Source: Acetomicrobium hydrogeniformans
GTDB lineage: Bacteria; Synergistota; Synergistia; Synergistales; JAFGMB01
Direction of reading: 5' to 3'
DNA length: 64,000 nt
NCBI GenBank assembly: GCA_016841745.1
Contig: JAENYO010000006.1
Span: forward strand, 117,008-181,007
Under the pieces are notes generated by a model that saw only the letters and a program-made list of their open reading frames with translations, made no database searches and was not told the DNA's origin. The translations under genes and the position numbers were made by a program. This document shows positions 25,354 to 33,826 of this stretch, piece after piece (within the stretch, counting starts at the first letter, position 1; every line of letters starts with the position of its first letter).

Positions 25354-26286
25354 CTAGAATAATCTATTTCTCGCAAGGATATTAATTAATGCCATATCTC
25401 TTTCGTAAAGGTCTTTATGCTGAACTTTTGATTCTACATTCTGTATCTGCTTTGCAATCTTGTTGAAGACTCCTCCAAGCTGGAGATTTTCAAGAAGAAT
25501 ATCAAGATTTTCCAGAGTGTTTGCATTAAGCCGATGAGTAAAATATCCAAAAAGCACTGTAGCCTTTGCAAGCCAATCCAACATATCTTCGCTTCTGGAC
25601 CAGGCTTCTTCAAAGAGAAGAGAGAAATTGAAATCTTCCTCCTCTCTTTCATCTTCCATTGCAGGCTCAGGCCAATAACCCAGAACATAAAAGGGTATAT
25701 CCGGTCCGACTCTAAATACATCCCAGAGGGCAAAATAGGATTCATCTGACTGACCATTGAGTGTTAAAAGGGCCAGGGCTTTTGCATGTTGTCTTGCGGG
25801 AGTTATATTGTCATCTTCAATACACTTTTCCAGAACATCTCTATATTTCTCCATCTCCAGAAGGCACCTGTAGTAAAGTGTCTTCCCCAGTGTTCGGTCC
25901 TCAGGATCATACTGCATAAGATCCTGTGCGATCGAAAGGATCCTTTCAAGATCACCATCCGGAAAAAGAGCAAAACCAAGTCTTTGCAATAGACCAATAT
26001 ATAGAAGCCATGGATCGGAATCGAGAAGATCCTCTTCAACTTGTTCAAGGGAATCTTCAAACGTTTTCTTTGCATTGGGCAGGGCTTTTTCGAGAAGTCG
26101 GATCTGTTGATCTATATCTTGCGTAGTATCTGCAAGTAAAAGAAGGCCTTCTGGATGATCCGGAATAATTTCAATAACCTTCATTGCCAGAGCTTTTATC
26201 TCATCATTGTCTTCACTTCCATAAGCCTGATCCAGCAGACTGTTTACTTCTTCTCTTTTTAAATCTTTCATCATTTTCTCTCCCAA
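25354..26286 (-). CDS. Hypothetical TPR-like helical protein
   Basis: A 310-aa acidic, cytosolic, mostly helical protein. Regularly spaced helix pairs (VEIIPDHPEGLLLLADTT, LGKTLYYRCLLEMEKY, ARQHAKALALLTLNGQ) look like degenerate tetratricopeptide repeats, which mediate protein contacts. A cluster of Glu/Asp (EDEREEEDFNF) sits near 215. No catalytic motif is seen. GGGAG is near the start, but a nearby second ATG (MMKDLKREE) could also be used. It is a single-gene unit between the ATPase and the SYLF gene (opposite strand). No function is proposed. Confidence 0.65.
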   Translation of the reverse strand: MGEKMMKDLKREEVNSLLDQAYGSEDNDEIKALAMKVIEIIPDHPEGLLLLADTTQDIDQQIRLLEKALPNAKKTFEDSLEQVEEDLLDSDPWLLYIGLLQRLGFALFPDGDLERILSIAQDLMQYDPEDRTLGKTLYYRCLLEMEKYRDVLEKCIEDDNITPARQHAKALALLTLNGQSDESYFALWDVFRVGPDIPFYVLGYWPEPAMEDEREEEDFNFSLLFEEAWSRSEDMLDWLAKATVLFGYFTHRLNANTLENLDILLENLQLGGVFNKIAKQIQNVESKVQHKDLYERDMALINILARNRLF

Positions 26287-26485
26287 AACAAATATTTTTC
26301 TAACCCTGGTTAAATTTCAAGATAATGGTACAGGAAAGTTTAGTTGATTGCGAACTTGGAGTCAAATATTTCGTAAAACCTTCAACATGGAAGAATGTAG
26401 TCTGGTCCTTGCGGCAGTTCTCTCATTGATGTATTCTGAATCATGCTCTCAGAAAAGTAATTAGTTTAACCTGGAGGTTGAAAAA

Positions 26486-27190
26486 ATGAAGAATAAGACC
26501 ATTGTAAATATATCCTTTTTCCTTGTAATTTGTGTCGTAACTGTTTTATCCCTGATCGGTGTGGGACAAGCGAAAACACCTGGAGAAAGAATATCCGGAT
26601 CTCTGAAGATCATAAAGGAAATGACTGAACAGGAGGATGCAGAATCCATGGCAAGCGTTCTGAAAGGAGCGAAAGGGGTAGCCATATTCCCTTCTGTAGT
26701 AAAGGCCGGATTTATCCTCGGAGGTAAATACGGAGAAGGTCTGGTACTCAGACGAAATTCCTCAACAGGGAAGTGGTACGGTCCCAGTTTCGTCAATATA
26801 GTGGGAGCTTCCTGGGGACTTCAGATAGGAGCACAATCAATAGCACTTGTCCTGGTAGTGAACAATGAACGTGGAATGGAAGCGTTCACAAGTGGCAGCG
26901 ACATTAAGCTGGGTGGAGATGTAGCTGTAGTAGCTGGACCTGTAGGTAGAAGGGGCGAAGCTGCAACTGACATTCATTTAAAAGCTTCGATGTACAGTTA
27001 TTCGATGAGCAAAGGCCTGTTTGCCGGTATGTCCCTGGAAGGAGCCGGACTTAATGTTGATGAAAATGCAAACCAGGTTTACTGGGGAGCAATCATGTCT
27101 CCCAAGGCCGCTTTGGATAAAAGTGCCACTGATAAAAGGATAAAATCCCTGATCCGGGGAATTAACAACTTGATAGCAAAAGCTGACTAA
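26486..27190 (+). CDS. SYLF (YSC84) lipid-binding domain protein, secreted
   Basis: A 234-aa protein with a signal peptide (1-29, ending VGQAKTP) and a SYLF domain over the rest. Recognised stretches are LKGAKGVAIFPSVVKAGFILGGKYGEG (about 60-85), WGLQIGAQSIALVLVVNN and AGPVGRRGEAATD. The domain binds lipids, so it probably works at the inner or outer membrane face in the periplasm. GGAGG lies before the ATG. It is monocistronic and is followed by a hairpin (TAAGAGC/GCTCTTA, 27187-27215). Physiological role in bacteria not established. Confidence 0.88.
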   Translation: MKNKTIVNISFFLVICVVTVLSLIGVGQAKTPGERISGSLKIIKEMTEQEDAESMASVLKGAKGVAIFPSVVKAGFILGGKYGEGLVLRRNSSTGKWYGPSFVNIVGASWGLQIGAQSIALVLVVNNERGMEAFTSGSDIKLGGDVAVVAGPVGRRGEAATDIHLKASMYSYSMSKGLFAGMSLEGAGLNVDENANQVYWGAIMSPKAALDKSATDKRIKSLIRGINNLIAKAD

Positions 27191-27249
27191 GAGCCGCCCT
27201 TAGGGCAGCTCTTAGTCAGTAGTAACGGATTTAATCTCTATGATGGGAG

Positions 27250-27693
27250 CTAGAGGATGATCTTTCCTCCGCCCTTCTGGGGATTAGCACCCATCCTGTT
27301 CAACTGTTCAAGGACTGCAGGAGATGCGACGTCTATTCTGGGCTTGTGAGCCTGCTGACGTTGCATTTCTCTTATTTTCTCCTCGTATTCTTTAAGGCTT
27401 TTCTTGATGGCATCAACGTCTCCCTTGATCCATTCGAGGATACTATCGGCGATAGACTGGAGGACATCTTCCGGGGGAAGATCCTCTATCATGCCAAGTT
27501 CCTTAAGAATCCTGTGCTCTTCCTTTATGGAATCCAGGATATCTTCATCATTTATTAGACCTTTCTTGTAAAGGACTCTACCCATGATGTTGAATTTGCT
27601 TTTCATGTTTTCCTGGTTGACTGCAACTCCATCAAGCCTTGCCATCACCATAGAAAGTAGTTCATCTAGACTTATCTGCGTAGGCATCGCCAT
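27250..27693 (-). CDS. Hypothetical coiled-coil protein
   Basis: A 147-aa cytosolic protein of no recognised family. Residues 1-60 are helical (ISLDELLSMVMARLDG, MKSKFNIMGRVLYKKGLI), and a charged coiled coil (about 85-120: IKGDVDAIKKSLKEYEEKIREMQRQQ) precedes a Gly/Pro-rich tail. It lies 86 bases downstream of ychF on the same strand and may share its transcript. Function unknown. Confidence 0.65.
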   Translation of the reverse strand: MAMPTQISLDELLSMVMARLDGVAVNQENMKSKFNIMGRVLYKKGLINDEDILDSIKEEHRILKELGMIEDLPPEDVLQSIADSILEWIKGDVDAIKKSLKEYEEKIREMQRQQAHKPRIDVASPAVLEQLNRMGANPQKGGGKIIL

Positions 27694-27779
27694 TATTTTA
27701 GCCCCTTTCTTATTTTGTGGAAAAACGCGGATATTTTATCACGTAGGTTCAAATAAAGATAATTTAAGAGATCCGGTTT

Positions 27780-28871
27780 TTACACATTAAACCGTATCTC
27801 TATCATATCTCCATCCTGAACAACGTAATCCTTCCCTTCCAGACGAAGGGTTCCTGACTCACGGCACTTTGCAAAAGAATTCTCATGTTCCAGGAAATCC
27901 CTGTAATGAACAACTTGGGCTCGGATGAAACCTCTCGCCAGGTCAGAATGGATAGTTCCAGCTGCATCCACTGCAGTATCGCCCTGACTCAGAGTCCATG
28001 CTTTCACCTCATCTTTTCCGGTAGTAAAGAATGAGATCAATCCAAGAAGACCGTAGGCCTGGGATATAAGCCTTTCCCTTCCCGCTTCATCGATTCCCAG
28101 ATCTGCCATGAATTCTTTCTGTTCTTCCAGATCAAGCTCTGCCATTTCCATTTCCATGCTTCCAAAGACCTTTATCATTTTAAGGTGTTTTTCTTCACTG
28201 AGCTTTATCATTCCATCCAGACCGAGAATATCATCCCCCGTCTGTGTCTCATCGAGGTTCAGGACAATTAATTCTGGTTTAAGAGTCACAAAGGCAAAAC
28301 CACTCAATATTCTCAATGCATCTTTAGACAACCCCATATCTCTTAAAGGAGATTCTTCCATCAAATAAGCCTGGCATTTTTCAAGGAGATCTTTTTCCTC
28401 TGATTCCTGGGGAAGGAGACGTTTTTTCTCTCCCAGCTTTGTAAGCCTGTTCTCTATGACTCCAAGGTCCCTGTATATCAATTCGAGTTCTACTATATTC
28501 CAGTCTCTAAGTGGGTCAAGGGTGTCTTCCGGATGAGGTACATCTGAATTATGAAAACATCTCACCACATGGATCAGGGCATCCGATTCGCTGACAAATG
28601 ATAGGAAAGAATTACCAAGCCCCGCTCCCTTACTTGCATCTCGGGAAATTCCGGCAAGATCAACAAATTCAACTGTTGCCGGTGTAACCTTTTTAGGCTG
28701 GAAAAACTCTACCAGCCTATCGAACCTACTATCTGGAACTGATACGATAGCCTTATTCGGGTCTGTCTTTCCACTAGCATAAGGCTTGACTTCTGCTCCC
28801 GCACGGGTGATTACATTAAAGATTGTGGACTTTCCACATAGGGGAAGTCCTATGATCCCACAGCTAAGCAA
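27780..28871 (-). CDS. ychF: YchF (Ola1) redox-regulated ATPase of the OBG family
   Basis: A 363-aa P-loop NTPase that binds ribosomes and prefers ATP to GTP. G1 is GLPLCGKST, where usual YchF proteins read G-x-P-N-V-G-K-S; G3 is DLAGISRDASKGAGLG, the switch region; the G4 position reads NLDET in place of NKxD, as expected for YchF. The C-terminal TGS domain spans about 280-363 (FFTTGKDEVKAWTLSQG, DYVVQDGDMIEIRF). The TTG at 28871 is preferred: AAGGAG lies just upstream and the protein then begins MLSCGIIGLP at family length. An ATG 63 bases earlier has no ribosome site. Confidence 0.92.
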   Translation of the reverse strand: MLSCGIIGLPLCGKSTIFNVITRAGAEVKPYASGKTDPNKAIVSVPDSRFDRLVEFFQPKKVTPATVEFVDLAGISRDASKGAGLGNSFLSFVSESDALIHVVRCFHNSDVPHPEDTLDPLRDWNIVELELIYRDLGVIENRLTKLGEKKRLLPQESEEKDLLEKCQAYLMEESPLRDMGLSKDALRILSGFAFVTLKPELIVLNLDETQTGDDILGLDGMIKLSEEKHLKMIKVFGSMEMEMAELDLEEQKEFMADLGIDEAGRERLISQAYGLLGLISFFTTGKDEVKAWTLSQGDTAVDAAGTIHSDLARGFIRAQVVHYRDFLEHENSFAKCRESGTLRLEGKDYVVQDGDMIEIRFNV

Positions 28872-29066
28872 ACTTATCACTCCTTGTAAAATGACCTTAT
28901 CAACCTGTCTGGTTTCCTCAAGAGATAATAGCATAACTGTCGTCAGGCTATTTATAGAACTTGTTTTTCCTTATTGTTGTATCATAAGTATAAGGGAGAT
29001 TCACAAGTTTTACACCCTGCAAAGAACACATTAAAAACATGGTCCTAACATAAAGGAGGAAGTTAA

Positions 29067-30566
29067 ATGAAAAAAATACTTTTCTCAGTTTTCAGCGCTA
29101 TCCTTTTCATTATCTCTCCTGCATTCTCAGCAGTTCACAACCCTGAAATACACGAAGTTGACATATACCCTTCCGGCGCAAAGATCTTTATGGATTTTCA
29201 GGTAGAAGAGGATTTTATCATAGAATTGCCAGGAACGCTGGACAGAGATTCCATATCCCTTATCAGGGACAAAAGTGTTCCCATTGAAGAATTTATGGTT
29301 ATCGAAGAAATCAGGACCGGATGGATTCCTCCTTCTCTTTCCGAAATGGATGCCCGCATCAAAAACCTTGAATCTCAGAAATCAACAAGAGAATCCGAAC
29401 TGGCTGGAATGATACAGACAAAGGCCTATCTGGAAAAACTAAACCTTGAATCTGTAGATAATGATAATTTCCTCGATTTTATACAGGAACTACAGAGCAA
29501 GAGGATGTCGATAGAAATTTCTATCAGGAAAACGGAACTTTCCCTTGAACACCTGAAGAGGGAAATAAAGCTGATGGTTGATGAATTCAACAGTAAAATG
29601 CCTAAAGATCAGAACAGGCTTATTGTCATAAAAGGACTCTCTAGGGGAAAAGGCATCATGAGGGTTTCGGGATGGACAAGCCAATCAGGATGGTTCCCCC
29701 TCCATGAGATGGATCTTGATACATCAGAAAAGATTGTCCATTACCTTCTTGAAGGACATGTCAGCCAAAAAAGCGGAATAGACTGGAGCGGCACTCTCAG
29801 ATTCCACACTGTTCAGCCCAGGAGATCTGTCTCGACTCCTGATGCAAGGCCTCTTATAGTGGATTACAGAAGCGATGCCAGGAAACTTGACATGGTTTTA
29901 TCTGAAAGCATGGAAAGAGCTGGTAAAGCAGTCACTGTTCCACAGGCCATTAATTTTGCAGAGACAATGACAGACCTTGTTATCACAACTGAAGGGAAAG
30001 TGTCAGGTACAGGTGAGATTGCTCAGGTCAGGATGGGCAGAACTGATATCCCCTCTAATGTTGAGATCGTAGCCCTCCCCTACCTGTCCGACGAAACATG
30101 GGTTATATCAAAGGTACCGGACCTTTCTTCTCCGATAATACCTGGCCGTGTTAAGCTGTTTCTTGATAGTGAATCTTCAGGAACAACAACAATTGGAGAA
30201 TTCGCCAGAGGAGAGGAGTTTATCATAGCCTTCGGGCGCTCACCAATGATAAAGGCTAAACGAGAGAGGATAGTTCCCAAAAAGGGGGCAAACTGGATAG
30301 GGAAAGGCACTCTTGAAGAGGGATATACCATCACTGTTGTTAATGGAATGAAAACAGATACCGAAGTTACAGTGATCGATCGTTTCCCCCTTTCTGTTCA
30401 GGAGAAGATCGAGGTTGTACTTACCGAGATCAAACCGGAAGCAACTGAACGTTCAGATGAAAATCTGCTGACGTGGAAAGTTTCTCTAGCCCCAGGAGAG
30501 ACAAAGGAGATGAGAGTACTCTATAGAATAAAATATCCATCAGATAAGGAAATCATCTTTCACTAG
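29067..30566 (+). CDS. Secreted DUF4139-domain protein with coiled coil
   Basis: A 499-aa protein. A signal peptide (1-21, ending PAFSA) is followed by a beta-rich N-terminal part (about 25-85), a long coiled coil (about 90-170, SEMDARIKNLESQKSTRESEL to REIKLMVDEFN) and a C-terminal DUF4139-like beta region (about 250-499, including WTSQSGW, VEIVALPYLSDETW, ELTEIKPEA). Proteins of this plan are usually periplasmic and of unknown function. GGAGG precedes the ATG. It is divergent from ychF and alone in its transcript. Ligand or partner unknown. Confidence 0.75.
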   Translation: MKKILFSVFSAILFIISPAFSAVHNPEIHEVDIYPSGAKIFMDFQVEEDFIIELPGTLDRDSISLIRDKSVPIEEFMVIEEIRTGWIPPSLSEMDARIKNLESQKSTRESELAGMIQTKAYLEKLNLESVDNDNFLDFIQELQSKRMSIEISIRKTELSLEHLKREIKLMVDEFNSKMPKDQNRLIVIKGLSRGKGIMRVSGWTSQSGWFPLHEMDLDTSEKIVHYLLEGHVSQKSGIDWSGTLRFHTVQPRRSVSTPDARPLIVDYRSDARKLDMVLSESMERAGKAVTVPQAINFAETMTDLVITTEGKVSGTGEIAQVRMGRTDIPSNVEIVALPYLSDETWVISKVPDLSSPIIPGRVKLFLDSESSGTTTIGEFARGEEFIIAFGRSPMIKAKRERIVPKKGANWIGKGTLEEGYTITVVNGMKTDTEVTVIDRFPLSVQEKIEVVLTEIKPEATERSDENLLTWKVSLAPGETKEMRVLYRIKYPSDKEIIFH

Positions 30567-31106
30567 AATGTGATATACCCTTTCGGATGCGGTTTGACTG
30601 GGATCTGGATTGATCTTTGATAAGATCATCAATGGTTTTATTAAAATGTAGACCGAAATTGAAGGAGCTTCCTGGGGAAAGATCCTTTTTTCTCAGATCT
30701 CTTCCCTCCTTCAGAACCGGGGCCAAACAAAATATAGGAAAAGATTATATTGGATATTCAACTCTGGAAGATATAATAGGCTGTAAAGAAGTTTTAATAA
30801 TTTACAGACAAGATGCTTGAACATTTATAAATCTAACTGTAACGTCAGGGAAGTTCAGCCAAAATATTTTCTGCCGTAAAGAGATGTTTCTTCAGGTATT
30901 TTGTGATTAATTACTGAAGAAATGTTTTTAAAGAGAAATATGGATTTCGTAAAAAGAAGTTAAGCGAATAATAGAAAATTACAATCTGTAATAACACAGC
31001 CTGTATCTATGGGCCAGATTGGGTATCGTAATAATTTTTCGACATCTGTTGCAGACCTGATTTCTGAATCCTCAGGTACATCTTAAGAACAACAGGAGAG
31101 AAAGAA
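30567..31106. other. Intergenic region upstream of fur
   Basis: No supported gene. A weak hairpin (CTGTAAA/TTTACAG, around 30780-30808) and AT-rich stretches are present; the fur promoter probably lies in its last 150 bases. A 67-codon frame at 30617-30820 has no ribosome site and looks random. Confidence 0.5.
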
Positions 31107-31676
31107 ATGGTAGAAAAAGAGAAAAAGGATCTGGTGGAAGAATATCTTAAAACCCTGAAGGAAAGGGGTTTCAGACTCACAAATCAGAGAAAGATCATAA
31201 TTGAAACTCTTCTTGGCAATATTGGCAGTCATCCGAATGCCCAGGAGCTCCTTAAGAAGGTTCAGGAGATCGATCCTTCCGTCGGAATAGCAACCGTTTA
31301 TAGGACTGTAGAGATACTTAGCCAGATGGGTTTGCTGAATCTCATGAATCTGGAAGAAGGCTTCAACAGGTTTGAGATCCCCGGAAAGACAATGCATTTC
31401 CATACTTTCTGCAAATATTGCGGAAAAATACTCCATCTTAACAATGAGAAAGAAAAGGAAGATATGGTTAAAAAATGGATAGAAGAAACCGGTTTTAAAA
31501 TCATTCCACAGACCTTCGAGATATCGGGTATTTGCAGTGAATGCGCGGAAGATATCGAAAAGGGAGACGAACTTATATGCCGTTGTCCATCTCCTAATCC
31601 GACCTGTCGCTACAGAAAGGGCTTTGGGCCCGGAAAAGGTAAATGCCGCATGAGATGGTGCAATAGTAATGATTAG
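31107..31676 (+). CDS. Fur-family metalloregulator with cysteine-rich tail
   Basis: A 189-aa regulator, longer than the usual 140-150. The winged helix (about 10-85) includes GFRLTNQRKIIIETLL and GIATVYRTVEILSQMGLL. The dimerisation and metal domain has HFHTFCKYCG (Cys102, Cys105) and GICSECAED (Cys143, Cys146), the structural zinc pair of pairs. A C-terminal extension from about 155 has five further cysteines (158, 160, 167, 180, 185) among basic residues. Fur-type operators before the neighbouring NifX-like gene and mrp, and before the permease at 4.7 kb, are likely targets. It could instead be a PerR; the sequence does not settle the metal. Confidence 0.88.
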   Translation: MVEKEKKDLVEEYLKTLKERGFRLTNQRKIIIETLLGNIGSHPNAQELLKKVQEIDPSVGIATVYRTVEILSQMGLLNLMNLEEGFNRFEIPGKTMHFHTFCKYCGKILHLNNEKEKEDMVKKWIEETGFKIIPQTFEISGICSECAEDIEKGDELICRCPSPNPTCRYRKGFGPGKGKCRMRWCNSND

Positions 31677-31700
31677 ATAAATACCTGACTTTCATGCTGG

Positions 31701-31750
31701 TTGACAAACTGAAATAAGAACATATAATGCTTATTGATACGTATTATCAT
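31701..31750 (+). promoter_or_regulatory. Promoter with Fur-type operator, NifX-like gene
   Basis: TTGACA (31701-31706) and TATAAT (31723-31728) are 16 bases apart. TGATA-CGTAT-TATCA (31735-31749) lies at the expected start of transcription. Confidence 0.65.
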
Positions 31751-31777
31751 TAGGCATAAATATCTGGAGGGATTTTC

Positions 31778-32110
31778 ATGATACTAAGCATTGCAACTGA
31801 AGGGAATATGGTTTGTCCTCACTTTGGGCATGCACCTTTTTTTACATTGGTTGATATAGTAGAAGGAAAAGTAGTAAGCAACAATAAACTTCAAAGCCCG
31901 GGGCATTCCCCCGGAGCCCTGCCAGCATGGATGAAAGGACATAATGTGGAACTTGTGATATGTGGAGGTATGGGCCCAAAGGCAAAAGATCTATTTACTC
32001 AATTCGGGATCGGCACAATAACAGTAGAACCTGCCGAGATAGACAAGATTATTCAGGATTATATTGATGGTAAACTTACGGAGGGTCCGAGCGCCTGTAA
32101 TCACGGCTAG
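31778..32110 (+). CDS. NifX/NifB-C-terminal-like (dinitrogenase Fe-Mo cofactor) domain protein
   Basis: A 110-aa protein with the RNase H-like NifX/NafY fold that carries iron-sulfur or Fe-Mo cofactors during assembly. Diagnostic stretches are IATEGNMVCPHFGHAPFF (residues 5-22), VVICGGMGPKAKDLF (near 50-68, here LVICGGMGPKA) and GIGTITVEP. There are no nitrogenase genes nearby; in non-fixing anaerobes such proteins commonly neighbour Mrp ATPases, as here. GGAGG precedes the ATG. The promoter carries a Fur-type operator, so it is probably induced by low iron. It ends with CNHG, a possible extra metal ligand. Confidence 0.88.
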   Translation: MILSIATEGNMVCPHFGHAPFFTLVDIVEGKVVSNNKLQSPGHSPGALPAWMKGHNVELVICGGMGPKAKDLFTQFGIGTITVEPAEIDKIIQDYIDGKLTEGPSACNHG

Positions 32111-32157
32111 AAGATCCATTCAGTAAGCTTGCGTTGTACCAATGCAATTTACAAAAA

Positions 32158-32196
32158 CGGGGCAGGTTGCCTTAGGGTAACCTGCCCCGTTTTTAT
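32158..32196. terminator. Bidirectional terminator
   Basis: CGGGGCAGGTT faces AACCTGCCCCG, followed by TTTTTATT. It separates the convergent NifX-like and mrp genes. Confidence 0.88.
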
Positions 32197-33020
32197 TAGA
32201 CTTCTGTATTTACTGCTGAAATATTTGCAATAACAGAGTCGGTTAAAGACTTGTAAAGTGCCTGGTTTTCATATTCTTCAAGCCTTCCTGCATCACCAAG
32301 TTCGGCTATTCTGGGATCAAGAGGGAGTTGCGCCAGCACCGGAACATTGAATTTATCATGAATTTCATTGACATGACTTGGACCAAAGATATTGAAACTC
32401 TTTCCGCAATGAGGACAAATGGCAAAACTCATGTTCTCGACAACACCGAGGAGAGGAACGTTGAGCATTTTTGTCATATTTGCTGCCTTCTCCACCACAA
32501 GAACAGAAAGTTCCTGGGGAGAAGTCACCAGAACAAAACCATCTAGGTCCAGCATCTGCATAACAGTAAGGGGAGCATCTGCTGTTCCAGGCGGAAGATC
32601 TACAACAAGGTAATCAAGTTTGCCCCAGTCAACATCTTCCCAGAACTGCTTAATCACATTACCAATAAGAGGACCTCTCCAGATTACAGGTTTGGTAGGA
32701 TCATCAAGCAAAAGGTTGATAGACATAACTTTAATACCCAACACTCTGGAACAGAATGGGATCATCCCATTCTCGTTTCCCATAGCCTGACCTTTTATAC
32801 CCAGGAGCTTGGGAATAGACGGACCAGTTATATCGGCATCAAGCACGCCAACAGAGTTACCATTTCTTGCAAGACCAACGGCCAGCAACGCAGAAAGAGA
32901 ACTTTTCCCTACTCCACCCTTACCACTACCAACAGCAATTATATGTTTGACGTTCTTTTTACTTTTTGCAGGCAGACCGCAGTTTCCTGCATTTCCGCAA
33001 CTGGAACAATTCTCAGACAT
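32196..33020 (-). CDS. mrp: Mrp/NBP35-type iron-sulfur carrier ATPase
   Basis: A 274-aa P-loop ATPase that carries and delivers [4Fe-4S] clusters as a dimer. The deviant Walker A GSGKGGVGKSS lies at about 32-42, VLDADITGPSIP and DYLVVDLPPGTAD follow, and the bridging-cluster motif is CPHC (in FAICPHCGKSF, about 200). The N-terminus has extra cysteines (MSENCSSCGNAGNC), as in NBP35-like proteins. GGAGG precedes the ATG. A Fur-type operator lies about 235 bases upstream, and the NifX-like protein is encoded convergently, so the block looks like iron-controlled cluster assembly. Confidence 0.92.
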   Translation of the reverse strand: MSENCSSCGNAGNCGLPAKSKKNVKHIIAVGSGKGGVGKSSLSALLAVGLARNGNSVGVLDADITGPSIPKLLGIKGQAMGNENGMIPFCSRVLGIKVMSINLLLDDPTKPVIWRGPLIGNVIKQFWEDVDWGKLDYLVVDLPPGTADAPLTVMQMLDLDGFVLVTSPQELSVLVVEKAANMTKMLNVPLLGVVENMSFAICPHCGKSFNIFGPSHVNEIHDKFNVPVLAQLPLDPRIAELGDAGRLEEYENQALYKSLTDSVIANISAVNTEV

Positions 33021-33252
33021 AAAGGTTCCTCCTTACATTCAACTCGAAAAGTTTTCTAACACCTTCATACGAAAAGTGAAAGGTAAGCACCCTGATCTCA
33101 GGACGTAAACCTAAAACGTATAAATCCCACCAGGACAAAACATTCCTTAACGTGTTCGATTTGTACCACAGGTGCAAATCTACCATGAAAATGAGATACC
33201 TACAACACAAAAGACAAGATGGATCATATAGAGAGATTCTTCTCAGCATGTT
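33021..33252 (-). other. Long leader of mrp
   Basis: About 230 bases between the operator and the mrp start. One 78-codon frame (33013-33249) overlaps the start of mrp, but its composition is unlike a protein and it lacks a ribosome site, so it is not called. Confidence 0.4.
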
Positions 33253-33281
33253 GATAACGATTATCGCGGAAGGTAATTATA
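33253..33281 (-). promoter_or_regulatory. -10 element and perfect Fur-type operator, mrp
   Basis: On the minus strand TATAAT (33281-33276) is followed by the palindrome GATAACGATTATC (33253-33265), whose arms GATAA and TTATC match fully. No good -35 box is seen. Confidence 0.65.
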
Positions 33282-33326
33282 ACACTTAATACAGTAAGGA
33301 TGGTTACAACTTTATGCAGCAATAAA

Positions 33327-33352
33327 GGGGACACCATTAAAATGGCGTCCCC
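33327..33352 (-). terminator. Terminator of the 63-aa gene
   Basis: GGGGACGCCATTTTAATGGTGTCCCC followed by TTTATT on the minus strand, 20 bases past the stop codon. Confidence 0.85.
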
Positions 33353-33372
33353 TTTATTGAATTACTATAACC

Positions 33373-33564
33373 TTAACAGGCCATACTCATTGCTTTGCCA
33401 GTCACAAGGGTAAAATTTTTGACTTTATCAAAACTGGTGGTTTCTTTTTTCAGGAACCAATCACCCTTCGAATCCTTATCCCACACATTTGAATTTTTAT
33501 GATTTTCGGATATTGCCTCTATGTTTGACATAAACCAGTTCCCGTTACTATCTTTAAGCCACAT
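33373..33564 (-). CDS. Small orphan protein with duplicated W-x-KDS-x-G-x-WF motif
   Basis: A 63-aa protein with no recognised family. Two similar 11-residue units, WLKDSNGNWFM (2-12) and WDKDSKGDWFL (28-38), look like an internal duplication. The C-terminus ends GKAMSMAC with the single cysteine last. There is no signal peptide. Evidence that it is a real gene: GGGAGG upstream of the ATG, TTGACC and TATACC boxes with a 17-base spacer at 33677-33649, and a strong terminator just after the stop. It stands alone. It could be a peptide precursor or a small structural protein; nothing nearby encodes a modification enzyme. Confidence 0.65.
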   Translation of the reverse strand: MWLKDSNGNWFMSNIEAISENHKNSNVWDKDSKGDWFLKKETTSFDKVKNFTLVTGKAMSMAC

Positions 33565-33648
33565 ACTACATTCCTCCCTCGATCAGATGGTCCTTTTCAC
33601 TGGTAGATCAGACGCTTCGCTTTTCGGGAAGGTCACCTTATTCGTTTG

Positions 33649-33677
33649 GTATAAAGATTCTTAAATAACATGGTCAA
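33649..33677 (-). promoter_or_regulatory. Promoter of the 63-aa gene
   Basis: TTGACC (33677-33672) and TATACC (33654-33649) on the minus strand with a 17-base spacer, about 85 bases before the ATG. Confidence 0.55.
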
Positions 33678-33826
33678 GCTCCTGAAATTTAGGATAGCTA
33701 ATTTATACCAGACATAGATGCGTTTGTCAACTATTATTTATTATTATATTTATAAGTGAACTCTGGTTTATTGTTTTAAGTAAAAAAATATCATACTCCT
33801 TTGTGTCTGAAAAGAACGAACCCTTT

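Noticed and set aside
30617-30820. 67-codon frame before fur
   Set aside because: No ribosome site, poor composition, no family; left as intergenic.
31778-32110. Nitrogen fixation locus
   Set aside because: The NifX-like domain occurs alone with Mrp; no nif structural or assembly genes are present.
33013-33249. 78-codon frame between mrp and its operator
   Set aside because: Overlaps the mrp start, lacks a ribosome site, and has an odd Leu/Tyr/Cys-rich composition; treated as leader.
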